Source: Piscinibacter sp. (GTDB lineage Bacteria > Pseudomonadota > Gammaproteobacteria > Burkholderiales > Burkholderiaceae_C). From it: 64,000 nt of DNA. A model generated the notes under the pieces. The model ran no database searches and was not told the origin of the DNA. It was given only the letters and a program-made list of their open reading frames with translations. Each line of letters starts with the position of its first letter. The first letter of the stretch is position 1. This document shows positions 17,175 to 27,664 of this stretch, in pieces. Made by a program: the position numbers and the translations under genes. The DNA lies in assembly GCA_017983795.1 (NCBI GenBank), contig JAGOAS010000004.1, positions 62,001 through 126,000 of the forward strand. The letters run 5' to 3'.

Positions 17175-18074
17175 TCAGACCTTGCCCTTCCAGGGCACCA
17201 GCACCTTCTCGAGGTGGCGCATCAGCAGGTCGAAGACGAAGGCGAACAGGCCGATGACGATGATGCCCATGATGACGACGTCGGAGGCGAGGAACTCCGC
17301 CGCGTTGAGCACCATGAAGCCCAGGCCCTTGGTCGACGCCACCATCTCGCCGGCCACCAGCGTGGTCCAGCCGACGCCGATGCCGATGCGCATGCCGGTG
17401 AAGATCTCCGGCAGCGCCGACTTCAGGATCACGTGCCAGATCACCTGCATGCGCGTCGCGCCCATCGAGTAGGCGGCGTGGATCTGCTCGATCGACACCG
17501 AGCGCACGCCGGAGCGCGCGGCGATCGCCATCGGCGCGAAGATCGCCAGGAAGATCAGGTAGATCTTCGAGAACTCGCCGATGCCGAACCAGATGATGAC
17601 CATCGGCAGGTAGGCCAGCGGCGGCAGCGGGCGGTAGAACTCGATCGGCGGATCGAAGATGCCGCGCGCGACGCGGCTCACGCCCATCAGCACGCCGATC
17701 GGGATCGCGGTCGCGCAGGCCAGCGCGAAGGCGCCGAATACGCGCGCCAGGCTGGTCAGCGTGTGCTCGAGCAGCGTCGCGCCGGCGAAGCCTTCGGTCG
17801 CGACCTGGATGAACTTGCCGAACACCGCCTGCGGCGTCGGCAGGAACAGCGGTTTGACCAGCCCCGAGTTGCTGACGACGACCCACAGCAGCAGCAGCGC
17901 GACGACGGTGCCGGTGGCGATCGCCGCGGCGCTGCCCTGGCCGGGGGCGCCGAAATGTTCGCCCGGCTGCACCGAGCGCTTGGCGAACAGCGAGCCCAGG
18001 CGCCCGCCCGCCCAGTTCAAACGCTGCTGCCTGCCGTAGGACATGGACGCCTCGACCGTGGTGTCGTCACGCAT
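17175..18074 (-). CDS. tauC: Taurine/sulfonate ABC transporter permease
   Basis: The 299-residue membrane protein has about six hydrophobic segments and the permease signature around MGATRMQVIWHVILKSALPEIFTGMRIGIGVGWTTLVAGEM, typical of the SsuC/TauC family. It forms the transmembrane channel of a taurine importer with TauA and TauB. The N-terminal 60 residues are longer than in the shortest family members. Its start overlaps the tauB stop by 8 bases, giving an operon read tauA-tauB-tauC on the minus strand. Confidence 0.9.
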   Translation of the reverse strand: MRDDTTVEASMSYGRQQRLNWAGGRLGSLFAKRSVQPGEHFGAPGQGSAAAIATGTVVALLLLWVVVSNSGLVKPLFLPTPQAVFGKFIQVATEGFAGATLLEHTLTSLARVFGAFALACATAIPIGVLMGVSRVARGIFDPPIEFYRPLPPLAYLPMVIIWFGIGEFSKIYLIFLAIFAPMAIAARSGVRSVSIEQIHAAYSMGATRMQVIWHVILKSALPEIFTGMRIGIGVGWTTLVAGEMVASTKGLGFMVLNAAEFLASDVVIMGIIVIGLFAFVFDLLMRHLEKVLVPWKGKV

Positions 18075-18888
18075 GGCTGGCCTCCACGAGCTTCTCGCCG
18101 GCGCGCTCGTCGCCGTAGATGATGTTGAGCACGACTTCGCGCATGCGGATGAAGTCCGGGCTGGACTTGATCGCTCGCGCGTCGCGCGTCTCGAGGAAGC
18201 GCTTGTTGAAGTCGAGTTCGTAGCGATGCGTGATGCGGCCGGGGCGCGGCGACATCACGATCAGGTGGCTGGCGAGGAAGAGGGCCTCCTCGACGCTGTG
18301 CGTGATGAAGAAGAACATCTTCTGGGTCTTCTGCCAGACGTCCAGCAGCAGTTCCTGGATGGTCTCGCGCGTCAGGGCGTCCAGCGCGGCCATCGGCTCG
18401 TCCATCAGCAGCATGGCCGGGTTGCAGGTGAGCGCGCGGGCGATGCCGACGCGCTGCTGCATGCCGCCGGAGAGCTGGTAGATCATGTGGTTGTGGAAGT
18501 CCTTCAGGCCGACCAGCGCGAGGTTCTTGGCCGCCAGCTCGCGCCGCTGCTCCTTGGGCACGCCCTGCAGCTTCAGGCCGAATTCGGTGTTCTCCATCAC
18601 CGACAGCCAGGGCAGCAGCGCGTGCTTCTGGAACACGACGCCGCGGTCCGAGGCCGGGCCGACGATGGGGCGGCCGCCGAGCAGCATGTCGCCCTTGCTC
18701 GGCGCGATGAAGCCGGCCATCAGGCTGAGCAGCGTGGTCTTGCCACAGCCCGAGGCGCCGAGTGCGACGACGAAGTCGCCGCGGTTGATCGTGAGGTCGA
18801 TGTTGTCGAGCGCGTGCACGCGCTCGGTCGCCGTGCGCCCCGGATACACGACGCTGACGCCGCGCACCTGCAAAGACTGCTGAGTCAT
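18067..18888 (-). CDS. tauB: Taurine/sulfonate ABC transporter ATP-binding protein
   Basis: The 273-residue ATPase contains Walker A GASGCGKTT, Q-loop VVFQKHALLPWL, signature LSGGMQQRVGIARAL and Walker B MLLMDEPMAALD, in the form found in nitrate/sulfonate/taurine transporters. It energises import by TauAC. The ATG at 18888 follows AAAAGGAC. Between it and tauA is a strong hairpin at 18903-18926. Residues after about 230 (FNKRFLETRDARAIK...) are the usual C-terminal extension of TauB/SsuB proteins. Confidence 0.92.
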   Translation of the reverse strand: MTQQSLQVRGVSVVYPGRTATERVHALDNIDLTINRGDFVVALGASGCGKTTLLSLMAGFIAPSKGDMLLGGRPIVGPASDRGVVFQKHALLPWLSVMENTEFGLKLQGVPKEQRRELAAKNLALVGLKDFHNHMIYQLSGGMQQRVGIARALTCNPAMLLMDEPMAALDALTRETIQELLLDVWQKTQKMFFFITHSVEEALFLASHLIVMSPRPGRITHRYELDFNKRFLETRDARAIKSSPDFIRMREVVLNIIYGDERAGEKLVEASHA

Positions 18889-18902
18889 GGCCTGTCCTTT
18901 TC

Positions 18903-18926
18903 GCGGCGTCCCGCACGGGACGCCGC
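18903..18926 (-). repeat. Intra-operon stem-loop between tauA and tauB
   Basis: GCGGCGTCCCG (18903-18913) and CGGGACGCCGC (18916-18926) form a perfect 11-base inverted repeat with two bases between the arms. It lies directly after the tauA stop codon on the transcribed strand and has no T-tract. It is more likely a 3' mRNA-stabilising or attenuating element that lets tauA be expressed more than tauBC than a full terminator. Confidence 0.6.
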
Positions 18927-18935
18927 GTATCGCGT

Positions 18936-19970
18936 TTACTTCAGTTTCAGGGCCGCTTCGGCGTACTTCGGCGTCACGAAGGCGCTGTAGTCCGGCGCGA
19001 GCGCGTCGATGCGCTTCTGGTCCTTCAGGAACTCCGAGGTGGCCACCAGCGCCTTGACGGCGCCGCCGGCCTTGCCGCCGCCCAGCCAGGCCGCCGAGGC
19101 CTGCTGTTCGATCGACGGGTAGCCGTAGAGCTTGATCGCATCGGCAGCGTCCTTCGGCTCGCCGCCGATCTTGGCGGCGATCGCCTTGGCATTGGCCGAG
19201 TCGGCGCCCCACTGCGCCGGGTTGGCGCGGTACGAGGCGTCGGCGTCGGCGACGGCCTTGACGAACTTGGCCATGAAGTCGGCGTTCTGCTCGCCCCACT
19301 TCTTCTGCACGGCGATGCCGTCGAAGGTGGCCTTGCCCTTCTTGCTCAGCTCGCCGGAGGTGATGAGCACCTTGCCGCTCTGCTTGATGCGCGCCAGCGC
19401 GGGATCCCACACGTAGGCGGCGTCGATGTCGCCGCGCTCCCAGGCCGCGGCGATCTGGTTGGGCTGCATGTTGAGCAGGTGCACGTCGCTCGCCTTGATG
19501 CCCCACTGCTCGAGCGCGAACATGGTGTGGAAGTGCGTCGTCGAGACGAAGGGCACGCCGAGCTTCTTGCCCTTCAGGTCGGCCGGCTTGACGATGCCCG
19601 AGCCGTTGCGCACCACCATCGCCTCGGCCTCGTTGATGTCGTCGAGGATCCAGAACAGCTGCAGCTCGACGCCGCGGCTGACGGCGGCGGCCAGCGGGCT
19701 CGAGCCGATCACGCCGACCTGCACGTCGCCGGAGGTCATCGCGGTCGCGACCTTCGCGCCGGACTCGAACTGGCGCCAGTTGATCTTGTAGCCGGTGGCC
19801 TTCTCGATGGTGCCGTTGGCGATCGCGACGATCATCGGCCCGGCGATCTGCTGGTACGCGATCGTCACTTCCTTGGCCTGCGCGAAGGCCGCGTTCGGCA
19901 ACGCCAGCGTGCCGGCGGCGAGGCCGGCCAGCAGGGCGGCGCGGCGGGTCAGTTGTCTTATGCTCTTCAT
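18936..19970 (-). CDS. tauA: Taurine-binding periplasmic protein
   Basis: The 344-residue precursor has a signal peptide (MKSIRQLTRRAALLAGLAAG, cleaved near AFAQA; an RR pair is present but not a clear Tat motif). The mature part starts KEVTIAYQQIAGPMIVAIANG, as in TauA, and contains FESGAKVATAMTSGDVQVGVIGSSPLA and AYVWDPALARI. It captures taurine in the periplasm and delivers it to TauBC. The ATG at 19970 has GGAGA 6-10 bases upstream. The gene is divergent from tauR across about 250 bases. Confidence 0.93.
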   Translation of the reverse strand: MKSIRQLTRRAALLAGLAAGTLALPNAAFAQAKEVTIAYQQIAGPMIVAIANGTIEKATGYKINWRQFESGAKVATAMTSGDVQVGVIGSSPLAAAVSRGVELQLFWILDDINEAEAMVVRNGSGIVKPADLKGKKLGVPFVSTTHFHTMFALEQWGIKASDVHLLNMQPNQIAAAWERGDIDAAYVWDPALARIKQSGKVLITSGELSKKGKATFDGIAVQKKWGEQNADFMAKFVKAVADADASYRANPAQWGADSANAKAIAAKIGGEPKDAADAIKLYGYPSIEQQASAAWLGGGKAGGAVKALVATSEFLKDQKRIDALAPDYSAFVTPKYAEAALKLK

Positions 19971-20218
19971 CGATGTCTCCTTTAGCGACAAAACGATCGT
20001 CTCTCGTGCCTTGCGGCCACCTTCGCCCCGCATGCGGCATGCGCGGTCTCGAGCGCCCAGCGGCCGCAGTGTGTTCGCCGCCCCGGGCCGGCACTAGTGC
20101 CAGTTCGGCCCATTCGCTGAGGCCACATGGTGCGCGCTGGCGTGCTCTCCCTGGCGGCAATGGCCTCGTGATGCTCGCCCTATCAGGGAAAACAACTAGG
20201 CTCGCGGAGGGCCGCTGA
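19971..20218. promoter_or_regulatory. Divergent tauA/tauR control region
   Basis: This 248-base region holds a perfect 12-base palindrome GGCACTAGTGCC (20090-20101), a GAGGCCA site (20119-20125) and a TGGCCTC site (20161-20167). The last two are the two orientations of the motif that also forms the large inverted repeat in the tauX/tauY region, so they are candidate TauR boxes. I could not place convincing -35/-10 boxes. Confidence 0.5.
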
Positions 20219-21763
<1,545 letters not shown>

Positions 21764-22193
21764 CGGTGATCTTGCCGTCGCGGAAGGTCAGGACGTCCAC
21801 CATGCGCGCCTCGATGCGCGTGCCGTCGGCCTTGGTGCCCTTGAAGGTCGACTCCAGCACGGCGCGATCGCCGCAGACGAAGCAGTCGCCGTCGAGCCAG
21901 GCCGCGTCGGGGAAGGTCTGCCAGGCGAGCTGGAAACCTTCGCGCACCTGCGCGCGGCCGACGAAGCTGCGGCCGAGCAGATCGGGGCCGGCGACGGCGT
22001 GGAACTGGCAGTCGTCGTGCATGAAGCTCATCAGCGCGTCGATGTCGTGACGGTTCCATGCGTCGGCGAAGGCCATCACGAGTTGCACGTCGACGGCGGG
22101 GCGGGCGTTGGCCATTCGGGTTCTCTCCTGCGTTGGAAATCGGCGCCAAGGCTAGCGGCCGGCCGCGCGGCGCCCTAGGGCCAGATGGCGCCG

Positions 22194-22229
22194 ACCCATG
22201 AGGCCAGCAGTGCCGCTGGCCTCATGGGT
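22194..22229. promoter_or_regulatory. Large perfect inverted repeat between tauX- and tauY-like genes
   Basis: ACCCATGAGGCCAG (22194-22207) and CTGGCCTCATGGGT (22216-22229) are perfect 14-base arms with an 8-base spacer. There is no T-tract and it lies between divergent genes, so it is more likely an operator than a terminator. Its TGGCCTC core also occurs twice in the tauA/tauR region. Confidence 0.6.
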
Positions 22230-22327
22230 TGCCTCGAACTGGCGCTACGAGGCGCGCCGCACAAGGCCTAGTCTCGCTGCACCTCGCCGCCCGGCCGTGC
22301 ACCGGCGGCATCGGACAGGAGACGAAC

Positions 22328-23749
22328 ATGGACATGACCCAGCCGCACCCCGGTGTGCTCGCGCCCTACGACCCGCGCTACGACCCGCTGACCGCGCGCA
22401 ACCCCGGCCGCGGCACCGACTACGCGCCGACCTACTGGGTCGCCAGTGCCGGCGCGCCGCCGGAGGACGACGGCCCGATCGCGCAGGACACCGACGCCGA
22501 CGTCGTCATCGTCGGCTCGGGCTTCACCGGCCTGGCCACCGCACTCTTCCTCGCCCGCGAGCACGGCATCAAGGCGACCGTGCTCGAGGCCAACCGCGCC
22601 GTCTGGGGCTGCACCAGCCGCAACGGCGGCCAGGGGCAGAACGCCAGCGGGCGGCTGTACCGCTCGCAGTGGATCGCACGCTGGGGCAAGAAGACCGCGC
22701 TCGAGCTCGACGCCGAGATCCGCAGCGGCTTCGAGACCTTCAAGAGCCTGGTCGCCGAGTTTCCCGAGTGCGAGCCGCAGCCCGGCGGCCATCTCTACAT
22801 CGCGCACCGCGAGAAGAAGATGGACTTCCTGCGCAACGAGGCCAAGGTGATGCGCGAGGTGTTCGGCTACGACGCGCGCATGCTCTCGCCGGACGAGGTG
22901 CGCTCGCAGTACGTGAACGATGCCGAGAGCTTCTGCGCGCTGCACGAGCCCGACGGCATCGGCGTGCATCCGCTCAAGCTGGCCTTCGCCTACCTGCGCG
23001 CGGCGCGCAAGCTGGGCGTCAAGGTGCACCCGGCGTCGCCGGTGACCGGCTTCGAGACGAAGAACGGCGTGCACCACCTGAAGACCCCGGGCGGCACGGT
23101 GCGCGCCCGCGCCGTCGGCTTCGCCACCGGCGGCTACACCAGCAACGGCCTGCACCCCAGCCTCGACTCCAAGATCATGCCGATCCTGTCGAACTCGCTG
23201 GTCACGCGGCCGCTGACGCCGCAGGAGATCGCGGCGACGAACTTCCGCACGCACGAGGTCATCACCGACACGCGCACGCTGCGCTTCTACTACCGGCTGC
23301 TGCCCGATCTGCGCCTGCAGATCGGCAGCCGCAGCTCGATCACCGGCGCCGACGCGCCGAACCCCAGGCACATGGCGGTGCTCGTCAACGGCCTGCACCG
23401 CAAGTTCCCGGCGCTGCGCGACATCCGCATCGACTACTCGTGGTGGGGCTGGGTCGACGTGAGCCACGACATGATGCCGCGCATCACGCAGCCCGACCCG
23501 AGCCAGAGCGTGTTCTATGCGCTCGGCTACGGCGGCAACGGCGTGTCGTTCTCGGCGCATGCCGGGCGCCGCATGGCGCAGCGCATCGCCGGCCGCAGCG
23601 ACAAGGCCTTCTCGCTGCCCATCTACGGCTCGCAGCTCGAATACCCGAACGTCTTCAACACGGTGCGCTCGCGCGCCTTCGCGCCGTTCCGCCGCCTCGG
23701 GCAGCAGTTCCTCTACCGCTGGTACTACCTGCGCGACGAGAAGCTCTGA
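22328..23749 (+). CDS. tauY: FAD-dependent amine/taurine oxidoreductase (TauY/PuuB-like)
   Basis: The 473-residue flavoprotein belongs to the DAO (DadA/PuuB) family. An FAD-binding motif DADVVIVGSGFTGLATALFL near residues 55-75 is followed by WGCTSRNGGQGQNASGR and a C-terminal FYALGYGGNGVSFSAHAGRRMAQ that closes the FAD site. Such enzymes oxidatively deaminate amines; in this position the likely reaction is taurine to sulfoacetaldehyde with electrons passed to the respiratory chain, as in TauXY of Paracoccus. A gamma-glutamylputrescine oxidase-like activity is the alternative reading of the family. The ATG at 22328 has AGGAGA upstream. Confidence 0.72.
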   Translation: MDMTQPHPGVLAPYDPRYDPLTARNPGRGTDYAPTYWVASAGAPPEDDGPIAQDTDADVVIVGSGFTGLATALFLAREHGIKATVLEANRAVWGCTSRNGGQGQNASGRLYRSQWIARWGKKTALELDAEIRSGFETFKSLVAEFPECEPQPGGHLYIAHREKKMDFLRNEAKVMREVFGYDARMLSPDEVRSQYVNDAESFCALHEPDGIGVHPLKLAFAYLRAARKLGVKVHPASPVTGFETKNGVHHLKTPGGTVRARAVGFATGGYTSNGLHPSLDSKIMPILSNSLVTRPLTPQEIAATNFRTHEVITDTRTLRFYYRLLPDLRLQIGSRSSITGADAPNPRHMAVLVNGLHRKFPALRDIRIDYSWWGWVDVSHDMMPRITQPDPSQSVFYALGYGGNGVSFSAHAGRRMAQRIAGRSDKAFSLPIYGSQLEYPNVFNTVRSRAFAPFRRLGQQFLYRWYYLRDEKL

Positions 23750-23774
23750 GCGTCGAGCCGGCGCGGCCGCGCGA

Positions 23775-24572
23775 TCAGAGCAGCTCGGCCATGCGCGCCG
23801 CGGCCGCCTGCAGCGCGGGCAGCCGCGCCAGCGCGTCGTCGATCGACATGCGCGCGCTCGGCGCGTGGATTGCGATCGCGGCGCGCGTCTGGCCCTGCGC
23901 GTCCTTCACCGGCACCGCCGCCGCATTCAGCCCGGCGATGAACTCCTCGCGGTCGGTCGAGTAGCCGCGCGCGGCGATCGCATCGCACTCGGCGCGCAGC
24001 TGCTCGGGCGAGGTGATCGTCGTCGGCGTCAGCGCCTCGAGGCGCAGCCGCTCGATCAGCGCGTCGCGCCGCGCCGCCGGCATCGCGGCGAGGAACAGCT
24101 TGCCGCTCGCGGTGCAGTGCAGCGGCACATGCGCGCCGACGTCGAGCGTCAGCCGCCACGGCCAGGGCGCCTCGACGCGGTCGAGGTAGAGCACCGTCGC
24201 GCCGTCGAGCGTGGTGAAGTTGCAGGTCTCGCCGATGCCCGCCACCAGCTCGGCCAGCACCTGGTGGCGCAGCCCGCGCACGACGCCGTTGTTGAGCGTG
24301 TCGAGCGCCAGCCGGCGCAGCGCCGGGCCGACGCTGAAGGCGCGCTCGTCGGCATCGCGCATCAGCCAGTCGCCCTCCTGCAGCTGCGTGCAGATGCGGT
24401 GCGCCGATGCCTTCGGCAGGCCGAGCCGCGCCGACAGCTCGGCCAGCGACAGCGCCCGGCCTTCCGAGGCCACCAGCGCGAGCAGCGCGAGGCTGCGCTC
24501 CGAGGAGGATGAGGGCGCCGCGGCGCCGGCGCCGGCCGCGTCGGCCGGCGCGCCGGGAGAGAGCTCGTTCAT
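23775..24572 (-). CDS. iseR: IclR-family regulator of the isethionate genes
   Basis: The 265-residue protein has an IclR winged helix (RSLALLALVASEGRALSLAELSARLGLPKASAHRICTQLQ) and effector domain with TCNFTTLDGATVLYLDRVEAPWPWR and [14 protein letters not shown]. It is divergent from a GMC dehydrogenase gene followed by an MHS transporter gene, the same gene set as iseR-iseJ-iseU reported for isethionate use in Cupriavidus necator. Two GGAAC/GTTCC palindromes lie in the 118-base shared region. The effector would be isethionate or a related compound, by inference. Confidence 0.75.
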   Translation of the reverse strand: MNELSPGAPADAAGAGAAAPSSSSERSLALLALVASEGRALSLAELSARLGLPKASAHRICTQLQEGDWLMRDADERAFSVGPALRRLALDTLNNGVVRGLRHQVLAELVAGIGETCNFTTLDGATVLYLDRVEAPWPWRLTLDVGAHVPLHCTASGKLFLAAMPAARRDALIERLRLEALTPTTITSPEQLRAECDAIAARGYSTDREEFIAGLNAAAVPVKDAQGQTRAAIAIHAPSARMSIDDALARLPALQAAAARMAELL

Positions 24573-24591
24573 CAGGGTAAGTCCTAGAAAA

Positions 24592-24608
24592 CGGAACGTT
24601 GTGTTCCG
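24592..24608. promoter_or_regulatory. Palindrome 1 at the iseR/iseJ region, candidate IclR operator
   Basis: CGGAAC (24592-24597) and GTTCCG (24603-24608) form a perfect inverted repeat with a 5-base spacer. It covers the likely -35 box (TTGTGT, 24599-24604) of the GMC dehydrogenase promoter; the matching -10 is TACATT at 24622-24627 with a 17-base spacer. Confidence 0.5.
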
Positions 24609-24636
24609 AAATGCGCTCGCCTACATTGGCTTGGCC

Positions 24637-24651
24637 GGAACGAATCGTTCC
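24637..24651. promoter_or_regulatory. Palindrome 2 at the iseR/iseJ region, candidate IclR operator
   Basis: GGAACGAATCGTTCC is a perfect 7-base inverted repeat around one central base. It lies just downstream of the expected start of transcription of the GMC dehydrogenase gene, the same placement as the palindrome at the xsc promoter. Confidence 0.5.
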
Positions 24652-24690
24652 ACAGATCTTCAGCCATTCGGTTGATTCAGGGTAACGAGG

Positions 24691-26313
24691 ATGACACAGG
24701 AGTTCGACTACATCGTCGTGGGCGCCGGCTCGGCCGGCTGCGTGCTGGCCGCGCGGCTCAGCGAGGATCCGGCCACCCGCGTGCTGCTGCTGGAGGCGGG
24801 GCCGGCCGACCGGTCGTTCTGGATCCACCTGCCGATCGGCTACGGCAAGACGATGTGGGACCGGCGCGTCAACTGGTGCTTCGAGACCGACCCCGATCCG
24901 AACATGAACGGCCGGCGCATCTACTGGCCGCGCGGCAAGACGCTCGGCGGCTCGAGCTCGATCAACGGCCTGATCTACATCCGCGGCCAGCGCGAGGACT
25001 ACGACCACTGGGCCGCGCTCGGCAACCCGGGCTGGAGCTGGGACGAGGTGCTGCCGTACTTCGTCAAGTCCGAAGCCAACCAGCGCGGCGCGAGCGCGGT
25101 GCACGGCGCCGACGGCCCGCTGAAGGTGTCCGACATCGGCGCCAAGCACGAGCTGATCGAGGCCTTCATCGCCGGCGCCCGCCAGCGCGGCGTGCGCGGC
25201 ACCGACGACTTCAACGGCGGCGACCAGGAAGGCGCCGGCTACTACCAGCTCACCACCTCGAAGGGCTGGCGCTGCAGCACCGCCAAGGCCTACCTGAAGC
25301 CGGCGCGCGGCCGCGCCAACCTGCGCGTCGAGACCGAGGCGCAGGCCGCCGGCCTCGTCATCGAGAACGGCCGCGCGGTCGGTGTGCGCTACCGCCAGGG
25401 CGGCGTGATGAAGACGGCGCGCTGCCGTGCCGAGGTGCTGCTGGCCGCCGGCGCGATCCAGTCGCCGCAGCTGCTGCAGCTGTCGGGCATCGGCCCCGCC
25501 GATCTGCTGCGCCGCCGCGGCGTGCCCGTGGTTCGTGATCTGCCCGGCGTCGGCGAGAACCTGCAGGACCACCTGCAGATCCGCCTGATCTACGAGTGCA
25601 GCAAGCCGATCACCACCAACGACGCGATGAACTCGTGGTTCGGCCAGGCCCGGCTCGGGCTGCAGTGGCTGTTCACGCGCAGCGGCCCGCTGGCCGTCGG
25701 CATCAACCAGGGCGGCTGCTTCATGCGCGCGCTGCCCGACGAGGCGAAGACGCCCGACATCCAGTTCCACGTCGCGACGCTGTCGGCCGACATGGCCGGC
25801 GGCAAGGTGCATCCGTTCTCGGGCTTCACGATGTCGGTGTGCCAGCTGCGGCCCGAATCGCGCGGCCACATCCGCATCCGCTCGACCGACCCCTTCGAGC
25901 CGCCCGAGATGCAGCCGAACTACCTCTCGACCGAGCTGGACCGCCGCACCGCGGTCGCGGCCGTCAAGGCGGCGCGCGCCATCACCAGCTCGCCGGCGAT
26001 GCGCGGGCTCGTCAAGCGCGAGGTCAAGCCCGGCCCGGACAGCGCCGACGACGCCGCACTGCTCGAGTTCTGCCGCAACCACGGCGCGACCATCTTCCAC
26101 CCGAGCGGCACCTGCAAGATGGGCCACGACGCGATGGCCGTCGTCGACGCGCGCCTGCGCGTGCACGGCGTCGCGGCCTTGCGCGTCGTCGACTGCTCGG
26201 TCATGCCGACGCTGGTCTCCGGCAACACCAATGCACCGGCCGTGATGATGGCCGAGAAGGCGGTCGACATGATCCGCGAGGACGCACGCCGACCCCTGCC
26301 CGTTTCCCCGTGA
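24691..26313 (+). CDS. iseJ: GMC-family flavin dehydrogenase, probable isethionate dehydrogenase
   Basis: The 540-residue protein is a GMC oxidoreductase of the choline/alcohol dehydrogenase branch: FAD motif YIVVGAGSAGCVLAARLSE at 7-26, GGSSSINGLIYIRGQREDYDHW, GAIQSPQLLQLSGIGP, the catalytic-region HPSGTCKMG, and VVDCSVMPTLVSGNTNAP at the end. In Cupriavidus, IseJ of this family oxidises isethionate to sulfoacetaldehyde with transfer to the respiratory chain. The divergent IclR gene and the downstream MHS transporter gene match that cluster, and xsc is nearby. Choline or another alcohol as substrate cannot be excluded by sequence alone. Confidence 0.75.
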   Translation: MTQEFDYIVVGAGSAGCVLAARLSEDPATRVLLLEAGPADRSFWIHLPIGYGKTMWDRRVNWCFETDPDPNMNGRRIYWPRGKTLGGSSSINGLIYIRGQREDYDHWAALGNPGWSWDEVLPYFVKSEANQRGASAVHGADGPLKVSDIGAKHELIEAFIAGARQRGVRGTDDFNGGDQEGAGYYQLTTSKGWRCSTAKAYLKPARGRANLRVETEAQAAGLVIENGRAVGVRYRQGGVMKTARCRAEVLLAAGAIQSPQLLQLSGIGPADLLRRRGVPVVRDLPGVGENLQDHLQIRLIYECSKPITTNDAMNSWFGQARLGLQWLFTRSGPLAVGINQGGCFMRALPDEAKTPDIQFHVATLSADMAGGKVHPFSGFTMSVCQLRPESRGHIRIRSTDPFEPPEMQPNYLSTELDRRTAVAAVKAARAITSSPAMRGLVKREVKPGPDSADDAALLEFCRNHGATIFHPSGTCKMGHDAMAVVDARLRVHGVAALRVVDCSVMPTLVSGNTNAPAVMMAEKAVDMIREDARRPLPVSP

Positions 26314-26338
26314 CCGACACACACAACAGGAGACAAGC

Positions 26339-27664
26339 GTGAAGCCAAGGACAGAACAGGAACAGACCATCCGGCGCGTGGTGGCGTCCGCCCTCGTCGG
26401 CGCGACGATCGAGTGGTACGACTTCTTCCTCTACGGCGTCGTCGCCGGCATCGTCTTCAACAAGCTGTATTTCCCGGCCGGCGACCCGGTGGTCGCGACC
26501 CTGCTCGCCTACACGACCTTCGCGGTCGGCTTCGTCACGCGGCCGCTGGGCGGCGTTCTCTTCGGCCACTTCGGCGACAAGCTCGGCCGCAAGAGCATGC
26601 TGATCCTGACGCTGATGATCATGGGCATCGCGACCTTCCTGATCGGCCTCGTGCCCACCTACGAGTCGATCGGTATCTGGGCGCCGATCGCGTTGCTGCT
26701 GCTGCGCGTGCTGCAGGGCATCGGGCTCGGCGGCGAGTGGGGCGGCGCGGTGCTGATGGCCTACGAGTACGCGCCGAAGGAGAAGCGCGGCTTCTATGCC
26801 TCGCTGCCGCAGGTCGGCCTGGCCATCGGGCTGTGCATGGCCTCCGGCGTGGTCGCGCTGCTCTCGTCGCTGCTGAGCGACGCGCAATTTCTCGCCTGGG
26901 GCTGGCGCATCGCCTTCCTGCTCTCCGGCGTGATGGTCTTCGTCGGCATGTACATCCGCCTCGCGGTCAAGGAGACGCCGGAGTTCGCCGCCATCAAGGC
27001 GCGCAACGAAGCCAGCGCGATCCCCTTCTTCGACATGTTCCGCCGCTACCCGGGCAACGTGCTCAAGGGCATGGGCGCGCGCTACATCGACGGCGTCTTC
27101 TTCAACGTCTTCGGCGTCTTCTCCATCGGCTACCTGACCTCGACGCTGAAGATCAGTCGCACCGACGCGCTGCTCGGCGTGATGGCGGCGGCGCTGGTGA
27201 TGATCGTGACGATCCCGCTGTTCGGCCGGCTCTCCGACCGCATCGGCCGCACGCGCGTCTACTTCTGGGGCTCGCTGATCACCGCGCTGTCCGCCTTCCC
27301 GGGCTTCTGGCTGATGACCAACAGCGGCGGCAACATGCTGGCTATCTGGCTGGCGATCGTCGTGCCCTTCGGCATCTTCTACGCCAGCGTCTACGGCCCC
27401 GAGGCGGCGCTGTTCTGCGACCTGTTCGACGCCAAGGTGCGCTACACCGGCATCTCCTTCGTCTACCAGTTCTCCGGCATCTTCGCCTCGGGCATCACGC
27501 CCATCATCGCGACGGCGCTGCTGAAGTCCGGCGGCGGCCAGCCCTGGCAGATCTGCGCCTACGTGCTGTTCGCGGGCGTGGTGTCGGCCTTGTCGGCGGC
27601 GTGGATCGGGCGCGACGCCGCGCCGCGCTCAGCCGCCCTCAGCCAACCCACTCGAGCAGCTTGA
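26339..27664 (+). CDS. iseU: MHS-type major facilitator, probable isethionate uptake protein
   Basis: The 441-residue protein has 12 predicted membrane segments and the metabolite:H+ symporter (MHS) signatures: RRVVASALVGATIEWYDFFLYG at the N-terminus, FGHFGDKLGRKSMLILTL between helices 2 and 3, and LQGIGLGGEWGGAVLMAYEYAP. It would import a small organic anion with protons. It begins with GTG at 26339, preceded by CAGGAGA, 25 bases after the dehydrogenase gene, so both form one operon. By analogy with IseU the substrate is isethionate; sulfoacetate is an alternative because the sulfoacetate-type genes converge on it. The last 26 bases overlap the convergent ligase gene. Confidence 0.72.
   Translation: MKPRTEQEQTIRRVVASALVGATIEWYDFFLYGVVAGIVFNKLYFPAGDPVVATLLAYTTFAVGFVTRPLGGVLFGHFGDKLGRKSMLILTLMIMGIATFLIGLVPTYESIGIWAPIALLLLRVLQGIGLGGEWGGAVLMAYEYAPKEKRGFYASLPQVGLAIGLCMASGVVALLSSLLSDAQFLAWGWRIAFLLSGVMVFVGMYIRLAVKETPEFAAIKARNEASAIPFFDMFRRYPGNVLKGMGARYIDGVFFNVFGVFSIGYLTSTLKISRTDALLGVMAAALVMIVTIPLFGRLSDRIGRTRVYFWGSLITALSAFPGFWLMTNSGGNMLAIWLAIVVPFGIFYASVYGPEAALFCDLFDAKVRYTGISFVYQFSGIFASGITPIIATALLKSGGGQPWQICAYVLFAGVVSALSAAWIGRDAAPRSAALSQPTRAA

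Noticed and set aside
16059-18122. 687-codon plus-strand open frame
   Set aside because: It overlaps the aldehyde dehydrogenase gene out of frame and lies antisense to tauC; there is no recognisable protein.
18903-18926. Hairpin as a Rho-independent terminator
   Set aside because: There is no T-tract on the transcribed strand, and tauB follows at once as part of the same transporter.
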